Assembly: GCA_047606825.1 (NCBI GenBank)
Contig: JASGDY010000131.1
Location: 1-64,000, forward strand
DNA from: Rhizosphaericola sp047606825
GTDB lineage: Bacteria > Bacteroidota > Bacteroidia > Chitinophagales > Chitinophagaceae
DNA length: 64,000 nt
Direction: 5' to 3'
Positions within the stretch are counted from its first letter, which is position 1. Each line of letters opens with the position of its first letter. The translations under genes and the position numbers were made by a program. The notes beneath the pieces were generated by a model. That model made no database searches and was not told the DNA's origin. It was given only the letters and a program-made list of their open reading frames with translations. Positions 17,601 through 26,172 of this stretch are shown one piece after another.

Positions 17601-17906
17601 GCTCACCAATATTTCTTGTGTGCCATAGCCCAAATAGGAAAATATGAGCGTGCTTTTGGGTGATGTTTGAATTTTAAACGAACCATCATTTTCGGTAACG
17701 GTACCTTTTGTGCCGCCTTTAACTCGTACTAATGTGCCGGGTAGCGGCTGTTTGTTTTCGTCAGTCACCAAACCTGTAACGGTAACGAGGTTTTGAGAAA
17801 AACCCTTTAAGTTGCTAAGCACAATAAAAGCAATTAAACAGCATGTTTTTAAGCTTTTTTGACACTTGCTTGCAGGGCTTAAGAAACAGATGAAAAGTTG
17901 TCTCAT
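14691..17906 (-). CDS. SusC/RagA-family TonB-dependent transporter (pair 1)
   Basis: This outer-membrane SusC-type receptor of 1071 residues has a signal sequence, a carboxypeptidase-regulatory-like domain (VTVTGLVTDENKQPLPGTL), a TonB-box region (LDQVVVIGYGEVKKKDLTGA), the plug domain (LQGRVAGVSVTQNSGAPGGG, YVIDGVPVDGNS, DASATAIYGNKAANGVVIIT) and a long beta-barrel ending in RTVTFGINAEF. There is no STN domain. It imports oligosaccharides with SusD1, using TonB energy. Immediately upstream is a truncated duplicate of the SusC2 gene together with that gene's promoter, so expression is probably driven from about 18490. Confidence 0.92.
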   Translation of the reverse strand: MRQLFICFLSPASKCQKSLKTCCLIAFIVLSNLKGFSQNLVTVTGLVTDENKQPLPGTLVRVKGGTKGTVTENDGSFKIQTSPKSTLIFSYLGYGTQEILVSETNKTLKVQLQSTSSQLDQVVVIGYGEVKKKDLTGAISSIKAEDIRNVPQAGIDQMLQGRVAGVSVTQNSGAPGGGVSVKIRGISSLGSNEPLYVIDGVPVDGNSNNDVLSIAGDGETKMSALASLNASDILSVDILKDASATAIYGNKAANGVVIITTKKGKPGQSKITLDSYIGASNNSRYLELLNLKEYAAYKNDIADFRGEDRQSQYANISLLGYGTDWQREIFTRAVQQNHQLALSGGTKGVNYYISGNYYDQEGTIIGSGLKRKSVRLNLETDVTQWLKMGINATYSTNNQKVTLTNNANNSFGNVIAMAILQAPDVPVYNVVDGTFGGPDETQANGGFGSVGAGNPVAQAKTWHTTNDKSRFLNNLFAQVAFGKHLNLRSDFGSDLNWNKSQTFVPTYTWGSVTNTLNTMNVQTNNAAYWNWRSVLTYKNKIERNDITFMLGREVSQNKYDVITSSRSRFLTNDPTSLSEGDPATASSTESKGYNAQESYFGRLLYNFDNKYSFTGTLRRDRSSNFAPGKQVGYFPAAAVAWTISEEKFLKKNPFLNYLKLRVGYGEVGNQNISQYAWGTYMNQVFINQTAFGSGAGYVQGNYANPDLTWEHQQSTNIGIDASFAKRFDLTLELYNKISDKFLFPDPAPYITGTGVASQGSASGIASRYVNLGKMQNRGFDLTLKYHTAGKKDFNWNSTLIFSRYKNTVKKLTTSVSAIYRAIATNGGQTITYTTVGQPVGLFYGLKTVGIIRNLEKLYSVPIKNGNSIDAKSGTYLGDIQFKDINGDGVIDENDRTIIGNPNPDFTFGFNNNFTYKNFDLTIFANGVYGNDVYNYTRVWGEGMTAASGNQMKSVKYRWTPENPNTNIPRYANGDPNGNATQISDRFIEDGSYLRIQNIQLAYTISPNSKIVPKFISKLKTYIAVQNVYTFTHYSGYDPEIGSMNYDIFRTGIDMGRYPVPRTVTFGINAEF

Positions 17907-18007
17907 AATTTATAGTTATTGGTTATATTTTTTGGTTAGTAAAGGCGTTGTTAAACCTATAATGCTTTTGTGTGAAAATTGAGCATAGCCAACATTAAGA
18001 TGGCACA

Positions 18008-18388
18008 TCAAGCCTTCAATACATGGGATTTTACTTCAGGAAATAAAGAGTTGTAAGAATTAAATGGTCTGGTTTTATATACATAATCGTGCTTCAACGC
18101 TTTCAAAGATTGTTTTGTATAAACCCATATCTGATCGATAGAGGTTGGATCAGCGCGTTTTAATGAACCATCTGTACCTGTCCCGGTTTTTAAGTTGATG
18201 ACCGTTACCCCCGCTAAGAGTTTGCCATCCTTGTCACTGACATGACCCGTTATCTTTAGGGTTTGGCCATGTGCATTTTCTAACGAACCCAGACAAAAAA
18301 ATACGATTAAAAGCAAGATAGAGTGTAAAAAAGGATGCGTCCCTACGCAAGCAATCCGTTTTACCTCATTCAGATTTGGTCTGTCCAT
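18008..18388 (-). pseudogene. Truncated SusC fragment with large internal deletion
   Basis: The open frame encodes 126 residues. Residues 1-72 match the start of SusC2 at 20707-23835 (signal peptide HSILLLIVFFCLGSLENAHG and part of the regulatory-like domain). They then join directly to SusC2 residues from about 401 on (DGSLKRA, IDQIWVYTKQSL, TRPFNSYNSLF). About 328 codons are missing, with short identical sequence (ACAGATGG) at the join. A one-base deletion after FPEVK ends the frame about 11 codons later. No plug or barrel can form. It could still be translated as a secreted peptide ahead of SusC1, but the simplest view is that it is debris left by a promoter-carrying duplication. Confidence 0.85.
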
Positions 18389-18489
18389 AGCATGTTGATT
18401 TAATAATAGTTAAGAATGTGAAAGAAGATTTTTGTATCATTTTTTTTACTTCTCCTTGCCAATTACGCAGCGAACAAACAATCGTTAGG

Positions 18490-18528
18490 CAAATGTAAAG
18501 CAATTCTTAAATAATGTAACCGATTTCA
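18490..18528 (-). promoter_or_regulatory. Promoter and LacI-type operator for the SusC1 operon (duplicate copy)
   Basis: On the minus strand, TACATTTG (18497-18490) is an exact TAnnTTTG -7 box. Seventeen bp upstream lies the operator TGTAACCGATTTCA (written on the plus strand, 18515-18528), which fits TGnAAnCGnTTnCA and overlaps the -33 region. The arrangement is identical to that upstream of SusC2. Transcription from here would run through the SusC fragment into SusC1. Confidence 0.55.
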
Positions 18529-18722
18529 AATATTTTTTTAAAAAATTCTACGGCCTCTCATTTTCAAAAAAACTGCAAAAAAATCGAACTGCCCTTCCAG
18601 CAAAAGAAAAAATTCTAAAAAGCAACCAAACTACATGGTTTAGCCCCTAATAAGACATAAAACTTACACAGTTTTATTATCTAAGGACAGTCTAACATTG
18701 CAAATCCTAAAATTTAACAATG

Positions 18723-20696
18723 TCATTCTTGATATTGCGGATTTTGATATGCTGTCTTTTCTGCATCCGTTAGATCAAGAGCATCAATTTGAGTTTGAGG
18801 AATCGGACGTAAATAATATCCAGAAGTTAAAGTACGCGTAACAGTAGAGGTAGAATGGTCCGAAAAGCTAGCACCGGTTCCAATTGTATAAGTACCAGCC
18901 AAATCAGTCCACTGCTGTGTTCTAACGAGATCATACCAACGATATCCTTCACCGTAATATTCCCTTGAACGTTCCGCTAAAATATAAGCAATGGTAATGG
19001 TCGAAGGAGTAGCTGCTATCATTTCTGCACTATAATCTTCCGAAACCTCCTCATTGTTATACCTACTATAAGACCAAACACCCGCTCTAGCCCTTATCAC
19101 ATTAATCAAACCTCTAGCAGTACCGTCATTTGCATAAGTGCCGGAGATAGCACTAGTAGTAGCACCTTTCACAGCCGCTTCCGCTGCTATAAAAAAAAGT
19201 TCAGAAAACTTTGCTATATTCCAAGGTCTTGTACTACCAGCATTAGGCTCTCCTAATCCTGTACCATTATCCGTACGATAAGGACCAATTTTCCAGTTAC
19301 CAGGATACAAGATCCTACTTACTTTACTAGGTTCTACTACATAATCAGCGCTGCCTGACAATGTACCAGCTCCAATATTACTTGCATACGTTGTATTACT
19401 ATAATCGACATCCGTTGTATCATTATTTAGAAAAGTTAATACAGCATCACCTTCAGTTATAGCTAATCCATTTGCATTATACAATTGAGAATAGCTATCG
19501 CTAAGTCCAGATTCATCCATATTACACCTATATCTTAAAGTAAATGTCCCATCATATCTAGAATCATTTACTTTGTCAGAAAACGTGGTGGTAAAAACAG
19601 ATAATGGCGGGGCAATCATATACCAAGGCCGACCCAGATCCTGTATTGCTTGCCGCTGTACTGAATTTACCAGTGTACTACTCCAATCAGAGGTAATCGA
19701 ACTATTAATTAACGGATAATTAAATTGTTCAAACCAGCTACCAAAATTATCAGGAGAAGAACCGGAAGAATAAGAAGTACTAGAAAGTCCACCATACTGA
19801 GTAGAAAGACTATGATCTGCATACAACAGAATCTCGCTATTTCTATCATTAGTAGCGACATTCACCTGGTAAAAGCTACTCTGCAACCCAAAGCTTCCGG
19901 GATTATTTATGGCTTCAGAAGCCACATCATAGGCTTCTTGATAATACCATGCCGCATTATGGCCGTCAGGATCTGTTCTGTCCGCAGTGGGATATGTCGG
20001 GATATTATTGGGATTCTCAAGCCACCATGCATATGTCAAATATGCTTTTGCTAAATATAACCTTGCCAATGTTTGTGTCACGCCTCCCGTGACTCTTCCA
20101 GCTACTGGTAAATTGGCAATCGCCGAATCTAAATCAGGAAAAATAGCTTCTGTGTAAACTTCAGAAACGGTATTGCGGGTAGAACTTTGAGAAGACGAGG
20201 TATTATATAACAAATCACCAGATCCCAAATCCAATGGCACACCTCCAAAAGTCTGCACTAACATAAAATAATAAAAAGCACGAAAAAAATGCGCTTCAGC
20301 TATAACAGAACTTTCAACTCCAGCATCGTAACCATACTCGATAACACCATTTGCGGTGTTTATACCGACGAAGGCATTTGTCCATAATGTATTGGCATTA
20401 CTATTGGATCCGGTTAGGCTTCCCGTTCCAGACATATCCATTATCCCAGATGAATTGGTTCCATATGTACTTTCGTCAGTACCTGTTTGACTTGCATCCA
20501 AAAAATAACCATTGCCATAATAATAACGCAAATTATAATATAAATAGGTAATTGCGCCCGTAATTCCAGCTTCCGTTTTGAAATATTCAGAAGTATAGGT
20601 ACTTTTGGATGTTTCATCCAAAATTTTTTTACATCCAGTAAGACCAACTATTAAAATAGCAAAAAGCATAACTAGATTTATATAAATCCTTTTCAT
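18723..20696 (-). CDS. SusD/RagB-family outer-membrane lipoprotein (pair 2)
   Basis: This SusD homologue of about 657 residues, on the long side for the family, has a lipoprotein signal with Cys in VGLTGCKKILDE, the helical core (AEAHFFRAFYYFMLVQTFGG) and the conserved C-terminal motif (YILAERSREYYGEGYRWYDL, RPIPQTQID). Its ATG at 20696 lies 11 bp after the SusC2 stop, so the two are co-transcribed. An upstream in-frame extension to 20726 overlaps SusC2 and gives no signal peptide. The large size resembles SusD partners of transporters for bigger or branched xylan oligosaccharides, but the ligand is inferred only from context. Confidence 0.9.
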   Translation of the reverse strand: MKRIYINLVMLFAILIVGLTGCKKILDETSKSTYTSEYFKTEAGITGAITYLYYNLRYYYGNGYFLDASQTGTDESTYGTNSSGIMDMSGTGSLTGSNSNANTLWTNAFVGINTANGVIEYGYDAGVESSVIAEAHFFRAFYYFMLVQTFGGVPLDLGSGDLLYNTSSSQSSTRNTVSEVYTEAIFPDLDSAIANLPVAGRVTGGVTQTLARLYLAKAYLTYAWWLENPNNIPTYPTADRTDPDGHNAAWYYQEAYDVASEAINNPGSFGLQSSFYQVNVATNDRNSEILLYADHSLSTQYGGLSSTSYSSGSSPDNFGSWFEQFNYPLINSSITSDWSSTLVNSVQRQAIQDLGRPWYMIAPPLSVFTTTFSDKVNDSRYDGTFTLRYRCNMDESGLSDSYSQLYNANGLAITEGDAVLTFLNNDTTDVDYSNTTYASNIGAGTLSGSADYVVEPSKVSRILYPGNWKIGPYRTDNGTGLGEPNAGSTRPWNIAKFSELFFIAAEAAVKGATTSAISGTYANDGTARGLINVIRARAGVWSYSRYNNEEVSEDYSAEMIAATPSTITIAYILAERSREYYGEGYRWYDLVRTQQWTDLAGTYTIGTGASFSDHSTSTVTRTLTSGYYLRPIPQTQIDALDLTDAEKTAYQNPQYQE

Positions 20697-20706
20697 TTTG
20701 TAAGAT

Positions 20707-23700
20707 TTAGAATGATAAGTTAACACCTAAGATATAATTGTATGTAGTCGGGGTATTATAACCAACAACCAATAGCCTACTAGGATAACCAGAAACGGCT
20801 TGATTGGAAGTACCCGTAGAATTTGGCTCTGGATCCAAGCCCGATTCTTTATGATAAGGGGAGAAAAAAACAAAAGGGCCTTGGGCCGTCGCATACACCC
20901 TTAATCTAGTAATACCAACTTTTTTCATCCAATCCCTGCGAAAATTATATCCCAATGTCATTGTTCTTATTTTTAAATATGAACCACTGAAATATCCCAG
21001 GGTCGAACCATATTTAGGATTATTGCTACTGACAATCCCACCTGGATAAGGATATTTTGCATTTGTATGTTCCGGCGTCCAATAATCAACTTTTACATTA
21101 TTCTGACGTCCAGACAAAGTATTCAAATAGCTAGCTGAACCATATAAAGTACTAATAAGAACGCCTCCACTTTGAAACCCGCCGACAATATTCAGTTCCC
21201 AATCTTTGTAGGTAAAATGTGAATTGAAGCCGCCCTGGAATGTTGGCTGTAGATTAATTATTTGTCTATCGGCAGTACCAATGGCTCTGGTGGGTGATCC
21301 ATCAGAATTATAAGTACCGGTATATTGCACCTTTATCATACCGGCGTTACCCCCTGGTTCATAAGTCTGTAGATATTGATAATCGTTATCCGTTGTTTGC
21401 CAAAGACCTATCTTCTTGTAATCATAAACAACATCGATTGGATGGCCAACAAACCACCAGTTAGTCTGATCTTCCGTAGCTCCACTATTTAATGCTGTTA
21501 GCTTATTCCTATTAGCATATACATTAATGCCCGCATCCCAAGAAAAACCTCCCGGATTGTCTATAATCGTTCCATTAAGAGATATTTCTAGACCCTTGTT
21601 CTGTGAACTACCAACATTCTCCAATACCTGGCTCACTCCCGAACTTGCTGGCAAACTAACATACTGCAACAAATCACTGGTCTTTTGACTGTAATATTCG
21701 ATGGTGCCGGATATTCTATTGTTCAATAATGAAAAATCCACGGCAAAATTCCAGGTTTTTGTATATTCCCAACCTAAGTCAGAATTAGCTAAAAGTGAAG
21801 TATAATATCCTGTTGCATTCGTTGAAGTTCCATAATTATAACCAACAGAGGTTAATTGCCCCTGGGTAGTATAAGGATCAACCGCTTGATTAGACGTTTG
21901 TCCATATCCTACTCTTAACTTCAAGTTATCCAAAAAATGAACATTTTGCATAAAAGCTTCTCTGGTTATATTCCAACCCACAGAAATCGCTGGATATGTA
22001 TGCCATTTGTGACCTGCTGCTAGAACAGATGATCCATCTGAACGCAAAGTTGCAGTAGCCATATATTTATCGTCAAAAGAATATATGAGCCTTCCCATAT
22101 ATGATTGCAATCCTCTTTGCCAATAGCTCTGGGAATTAGGATCCACAGTGATGGCACCGTTTTCATCCGTTACTGCCCCAATATTATAAAATTGAAATGC
22201 AGTATTTTCAATGCCAGTTGCACTAACTGTTGAATACCAATAAGTAGTTTGCTGATTAGAATATAGTCCTGTAAAGTTTATCTTATGTTTAGCTGCAAAA
22301 GTGCGATCATAAATTAACAGATTTTCAATAATCCAATCATTTGTATGCGAATTACTGATTGTAGCTGTTGATATCGAAGATTCAGAATAGCTAAAAACGC
22401 CATATCCTTGGTAGTAACCGTAATTACTTTGGCGATAGTTCAAGCCAACATTGGCACGGTACTTCAAACCTTCAATACCTGGAATTTTTACTTCTGCAAA
22501 TAAAGAGTTATAAGAATTAAATGGTCTGGTTTTATCTACATAGTCGTTATTCAACGCTTCCAACGATTGTTTTGTATAAACCCATATCTGATCGATAGAG
22601 GTTGACACTGCACGTTTTAATGAACCATCTGTATCGTATGGATTAATTAATGGCGAAGCAGATAGAGCGCTATAAGAGCTTAATGAAGAACCGTTTGTAA
22701 TCGAAAAATTCGAATTACTATTAAAACCTATCCTGATATTTTTTCCAAGCCATTGATCTAATGATATGTGGAAAGCATATCTGGTATAGTTTTGCAAAGG
22801 CATGACCGCCTCATCACGGTAATAAGAAGCCCCTAAACTATAACTACCCCTTTTTGTACCACTGGTCATATTAATATCCTGGCTTGTAACGTTTCCCGTA
22901 GTGTACAGAAGCTTCTGCCAATCCGTATTTACAGCTCCAGAGGAATCTTCATCAGTTCCTAAATTAGGGTAGATGTTTGCTATTTCCTTTAATGTGGTAT
23001 ATTCCCGCCAATTCATCATAGGAATCTTCAATGCAGTCTTTAAACCATAATAACCATTATATGTTACCTTAGGATCACTTCCCTGATTACCTTTATTTGT
23101 CGTCACTAATATAACCCCGTTAGCACCGCGAGATCCATAGATCGCAGTGGCAGAGGCGTCTTTTAAGATATCTAAACTTTTGATTTGGTTAGGATCTATA
23201 TCGGCAAATGTTCCGGGGAAAGGTATACCATCCAATACGATAAGGGGGTCATTGGATGCATTCAGGGATCTTGACCCACGAACACGGATTTGCGCGGTAG
23301 CCCCTGGCTTACTATCTGTCTGTAAGATCTGAACACCTGCCACCCTTCCTTGCAGGGCTTGGGAAACATTGGCCGAAGGCATTTCATTCAAACTTGCGCC
23401 AGAAATAGAAGCAACAGACCCCGTAACAGCTTCTTTGCGCTGCGTACCATATCCCACAACAATGACCTCTTCTAATTGCTTGGATATTGGCTCCAAGATC
23501 ACCGTTAGAGGAGATTGATTAGACACTAATATTGATTTAGAGGCGTATCCTATATTATTCATCTGAATGCTGTCCCCGACAGAAGCGGCAATATTGAAAT
23601 TACCTGTTTCATTGGTAGCGGTACCTGCCCCGGTTTTAAGGTTGATGACCGACACGCCCGCTAAGGGTTTGCCATCTTTGTCACTGACATGACCCGTTAT

Positions 23701-23835
23701 CTTTAGCGTTTGGCCATGTGCATTTTCTAACGAACCCAGACAAAAAAACACGATTAAAAGCAAGATAGAGTGTAAAAAAGGATGCGTCCCTTCGCAAGCA
23801 ATCCCTTTTACCTCATTCACATTTGGTCTGTCCAT
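20707..23835 (-). CDS. SusC/RagA-family TonB-dependent transporter (pair 2)
   Basis: This SusC-type transporter of 1042 residues has an N-terminus MDRPNVNEVK followed by a signal peptide, a carboxypeptidase-regulatory-like domain (LKITGHVSDKDGKPLAGVSV), a TonB-box region (EEVIVVGYGTQRKEAVTGSV), the plug (LQGRVAGVQILQTDSKPGAT, IVLDGIPFPG, DASATAIYGSRGANGVILVT) and a beta-barrel ending in NYILGVNLSF. No STN domain is seen. With SusD2 it forms the second importer of the xylan locus. It is transcribed leftward from the shared intergenic region with the GH43 operon. A broken copy of its 5' end sits at 18008. Confidence 0.92.
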   Translation of the reverse strand: MDRPNVNEVKGIACEGTHPFLHSILLLIVFFCLGSLENAHGQTLKITGHVSDKDGKPLAGVSVINLKTGAGTATNETGNFNIAASVGDSIQMNNIGYASKSILVSNQSPLTVILEPISKQLEEVIVVGYGTQRKEAVTGSVASISGASLNEMPSANVSQALQGRVAGVQILQTDSKPGATAQIRVRGSRSLNASNDPLIVLDGIPFPGTFADIDPNQIKSLDILKDASATAIYGSRGANGVILVTTNKGNQGSDPKVTYNGYYGLKTALKIPMMNWREYTTLKEIANIYPNLGTDEDSSGAVNTDWQKLLYTTGNVTSQDINMTSGTKRGSYSLGASYYRDEAVMPLQNYTRYAFHISLDQWLGKNIRIGFNSNSNFSITNGSSLSSYSALSASPLINPYDTDGSLKRAVSTSIDQIWVYTKQSLEALNNDYVDKTRPFNSYNSLFAEVKIPGIEGLKYRANVGLNYRQSNYGYYQGYGVFSYSESSISTATISNSHTNDWIIENLLIYDRTFAAKHKINFTGLYSNQQTTYWYSTVSATGIENTAFQFYNIGAVTDENGAITVDPNSQSYWQRGLQSYMGRLIYSFDDKYMATATLRSDGSSVLAAGHKWHTYPAISVGWNITREAFMQNVHFLDNLKLRVGYGQTSNQAVDPYTTQGQLTSVGYNYGTSTNATGYYTSLLANSDLGWEYTKTWNFAVDFSLLNNRISGTIEYYSQKTSDLLQYVSLPASSGVSQVLENVGSSQNKGLEISLNGTIIDNPGGFSWDAGINVYANRNKLTALNSGATEDQTNWWFVGHPIDVVYDYKKIGLWQTTDNDYQYLQTYEPGGNAGMIKVQYTGTYNSDGSPTRAIGTADRQIINLQPTFQGGFNSHFTYKDWELNIVGGFQSGGVLISTLYGSASYLNTLSGRQNNVKVDYWTPEHTNAKYPYPGGIVSSNNPKYGSTLGYFSGSYLKIRTMTLGYNFRRDWMKKVGITRLRVYATAQGPFVFFSPYHKESGLDPEPNSTGTSNQAVSGYPSRLLVVGYNTPTTYNYILGVNLSF

Positions 23836-23939
23836 ACCATGTTGATTTAATAATAATAAAGAATGTGAAAGAAGATTTTTGTGTCATTTTTTTGCTTCTC
23901 TTTGTCAATTATGCAGAAAACAAACAAACAATCGTTTGG

Positions 23940-23978
23940 CAAATGTAAAGCAATTATTAAATAATGCAACCGATTTCA
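23940..23978 (-). promoter_or_regulatory. Promoter and LacI-type operator for SusC2/SusD2
   Basis: On the minus strand TACATTTG (23947-23940) matches the -7 consensus. The operator TGCAACCGATTTCA (plus strand 23965-23978) lies 17 bp upstream, covering the expected -33 position. Transcription from about 23933 would give a leader of about 100 nt before the ATG at 23835. A second operator for the divergent GH43 operon lies 180 bp away at 24158, so one regulator could bridge both. Confidence 0.6.
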
Positions 23979-24147
23979 AATATTTTTTTTAAAAAAATTT
24001 CCAGCCTCCCATTTTCGGAAAAAAAACTGCAAAAAAGCGAACTGATCTTCTAGCTAAAATCTAAAAGCAGTCAAACTACATGGTTTAACCCCTGATAAGG
24101 CATAAAGAATAACAAAAAAACGCCAAAAAATATAAAGCCAACAAGTA

Positions 24148-24179
24148 TTTGCAAATATGCAACCGATTGCATATTTTTG
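24148..24179 (+). promoter_or_regulatory. Promoter with embedded LacI-type operator for the GH43-GH67 operon
   Basis: TTTG (24148-24151) and TATTTTTG (24172-24179) form a full Bacteroidota promoter with a 20-bp spacer. The last 14 bp of that spacer are TGCAACCGATTGCA (24158-24171), the most symmetric operator in the window. The symmetry extends to ten matched bases on each side of CCGA (24153-24176). Repressor binding here would directly exclude RNA polymerase. Confidence 0.7.
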
Positions 24180-24218
24180 TTTCCATTATCTTTTTCTAAA
24201 CGATTCAAAACTTGCATA

Positions 24219-25898
24219 TTGAAAAAGTCAATTCTTCTGGTATCGCTCTTCATGATCGGACTTACTAGCAAAGCCCAATATTACCACAATCCCGTTCTCG
24301 CCGGTTTCTATCCAGACCCGTCCATCTGTAAGGCTGGCGACGATTATTATATTGTCAATTCTACTTTTTCCTACTTCCCGGGTTTACCGATTTTCCATAG
24401 TAAGGATTTGCTCAACTGGCAGTTGGAAAGCTATGCCCTCGACCGTCCCGAACAGTTGCCATTGGAAGGTGCGCCACTCTCTTCGGGCTTATTTGCCCCC
24501 ACCATACGCTACCATAATGGCACATTCTATATTGTCTGTACCAATGTCTCCGGCGTAGGCAATTTTGTCGTCACCGCCAAAAACACCAAAGGCCCCTGGA
24601 GCAACCCCGTAAAATTGCCAGAGGTCAATGGCATAGACCCGTCTCTGTTTTTCGACGGTGATTCCGCATACATCGTGTACAACAGCATACCGCCGGATGG
24701 CAAGCCGCTATATGAAGGGCACAGAACCATCCGTGTCGTACCTTTTTCCGAACAATCCTTACAGGTTGCCGGGTCCAACAGGATTCTGGTCAACGGGGGC
24801 ACGGACATCTCCCAAAAGCCGATATGGATCGAGGGGCCGCACCTGTACAAAATCAATGGATGGTATTATCTCATGTGTGCCCAGGGAGGCACCGGCTACA
24901 ATCATTCCGAGGTTGTTTTTCGCTCCAGAAGTATGGAAGAACCCTTTGTTCCCTACCAACATAACCCGATATTGACGCAAATGTTCCTGCCCAAGGACCG
25001 GAAAAGCCCGGTTACCTCCACTGGGCATGCCGACCTTGTACAGGATAACGCGGGGAGCTGGTGGGCCGTGTTTCTCGGTTGCCGTCCCTATACAGGAGAG
25101 AATTACAATACAGGAAGGGAAACGTTTATGGCTCCCGTAAAATGGGAAAACGGATGGCCTGTCATCGACCTCAAAGGAGAAGAAGTCAAATACCGATATC
25201 CCATCAATGCCGGAAGAGAAGAAAAATGGCAAACATTCAACGGTAATTTTACGTTTCGTGACGACTTCAAGGATCGAGTGTTAAACAGCAGGTATGCCTT
25301 TCTGCGTACACCGCTGGAAAAATGGTACAGTTTAAATGACACCGAAGGAACTCTGGCATTGCAGCTGCGCCCGGCAACATGTAGCGGTCGCAGCAATCCG
25401 TCCTTTGTAGGATTCCGCCAATCACACCTCAAAGGGCATGCCGCTACGGAATTGCAGTTTACCCCCACAGCAGAAAACGAAAAAGCAGGATTGTTGGTTT
25501 TTCAAAGTGAAAACAGGTATTATTTCATATCCAAGTCAGTCAAGGACAGCAAGCCCGTACTGGAACTATGGAAAAGCAACGGAAACCCGTACAAAAAGAT
25601 AAATACAGTACCTTCCGTTTTGCTTGCGTCCGTGCCGCTTCCCGACACCAATGCCGCTGTACAATTGAAAATAGAAGCCAACAACAGTGTTTATAATTTC
25701 TACTACAAGCTACAGGAACAGGATTGGAAAGCCTTGCAAAAAAATGTGGATGCCAAATATCTCAGCACCAGTGAGGCAGGAGGTTTTGTAGGTTGCATGT
25801 ACGCCATGTATGCGACATCCGAGGGCAAACCATCTACCCAAAAAGCCTATTTCAAGTATTTTGAAAATGTAAACAATGACGATGTTTATAAAAAATAA
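24219..25898 (+). CDS. GH43 beta-xylosidase / alpha-L-arabinofuranosidase with C-terminal concanavalin-like domain
   Basis: This is a secreted GH43 enzyme of about 560 residues. The five-bladed propeller carries the three family acids: general base Asp in AGFYPDPSI, the pKa-modulating Asp in NGIDPSLFF, and acid Glu in IWIEGPHLYK. The C-terminal third (from NGNFTFRDDF) is a beta-sandwich of the DUF1349/GH43_C type (FVGFRQSH, AGLLVFQSENRYYF). Related enzymes are beta-xylosidases or arabinofuranosidases. I take the TTG at 24219, which gives a good signal peptide (KKSILLVSLFMIGLTSKAQ); the frame is also open to a TTG at 24177, which overlaps the -7 box. It is the first gene of the operon that runs to GH67. 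Confidence 0.85.
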   Translation: MKKSILLVSLFMIGLTSKAQYYHNPVLAGFYPDPSICKAGDDYYIVNSTFSYFPGLPIFHSKDLLNWQLESYALDRPEQLPLEGAPLSSGLFAPTIRYHNGTFYIVCTNVSGVGNFVVTAKNTKGPWSNPVKLPEVNGIDPSLFFDGDSAYIVYNSIPPDGKPLYEGHRTIRVVPFSEQSLQVAGSNRILVNGGTDISQKPIWIEGPHLYKINGWYYLMCAQGGTGYNHSEVVFRSRSMEEPFVPYQHNPILTQMFLPKDRKSPVTSTGHADLVQDNAGSWWAVFLGCRPYTGENYNTGRETFMAPVKWENGWPVIDLKGEEVKYRYPINAGREEKWQTFNGNFTFRDDFKDRVLNSRYAFLRTPLEKWYSLNDTEGTLALQLRPATCSGRSNPSFVGFRQSHLKGHAATELQFTPTAENEKAGLLVFQSENRYYFISKSVKDSKPVLELWKSNGNPYKKINTVPSVLLASVPLPDTNAAVQLKIEANNSVYNFYYKLQEQDWKALQKNVDAKYLSTSEAGGFVGCMYAMYATSEGKPSTQKAYFKYFENVNNDDVYKK

Positions 25899-26153
25899 AT
25901 CCCATATAATAGCGCTCCTTGCGGGTAGTATCTTCTGTGTACATAGTATCAGAGGGCAGACAAAACAGCTTTTGTCCGAAAACGGAAATACCGCAAATTG
26001 TGATATTGCGGGAACTTCCCTCTTGCTGGAAAAGCAGGGAAACAGGCAAAATTGGTCCATGGCAAACCTTCCGGCGAAAATATCGTCATCGCAGGTACCA
26101 TTGACTCCAAATACATCAAGGCATTGGTAGACGCAGAGACCCATTTAGATTAA
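25876..26153 (+). pseudogene. Decayed gene, probably GH115 alpha-glucuronidase N-terminus
   Basis: An ATG at 25876 overlaps the end of GH43 and starts a signal peptide (SHIIALLAGSIFCVHSIRGQ) and about 30 further residues. The reading then shifts frame to KPSGENIVIAGTIDSKYIKA, ending LVDAETHLD at TAA 26151-26153. That second stretch resembles the GH115 N-terminal domain, where a hydrophobic strand leads to a GT(I/L)xxSxxIxxLV motif. GH115 enzymes are 800 or more residues and remove methylglucuronic acid from internal xylose units of xylan. Only about 90 residues of the N-terminal domain survive, with a frameshift and probably a small deletion. The gene is a remnant; the family call is moderate. 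Confidence 0.5.
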
Positions 26154-26172
26154 ATAAATTTACCCCAACTTT

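Larger units (their letters stand above)
17986..18700 (-). repeat. Diverged duplicate of the SusC2 promoter and 5' coding region
   Basis: This block aligns by eye with 22440-24110 over its whole length. It contains about 310 bp of upstream non-coding DNA, the first 70 or so codons of SusC2, then a jump of about 330 codons to the DGSLKR segment. It continues to around 17986, where both copies read AGCCAACATT. The promoter and operator are kept in both copies. The copies differ at a few per cent to perhaps ten per cent of positions, so the duplication is not brand new. Confidence 0.8.
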
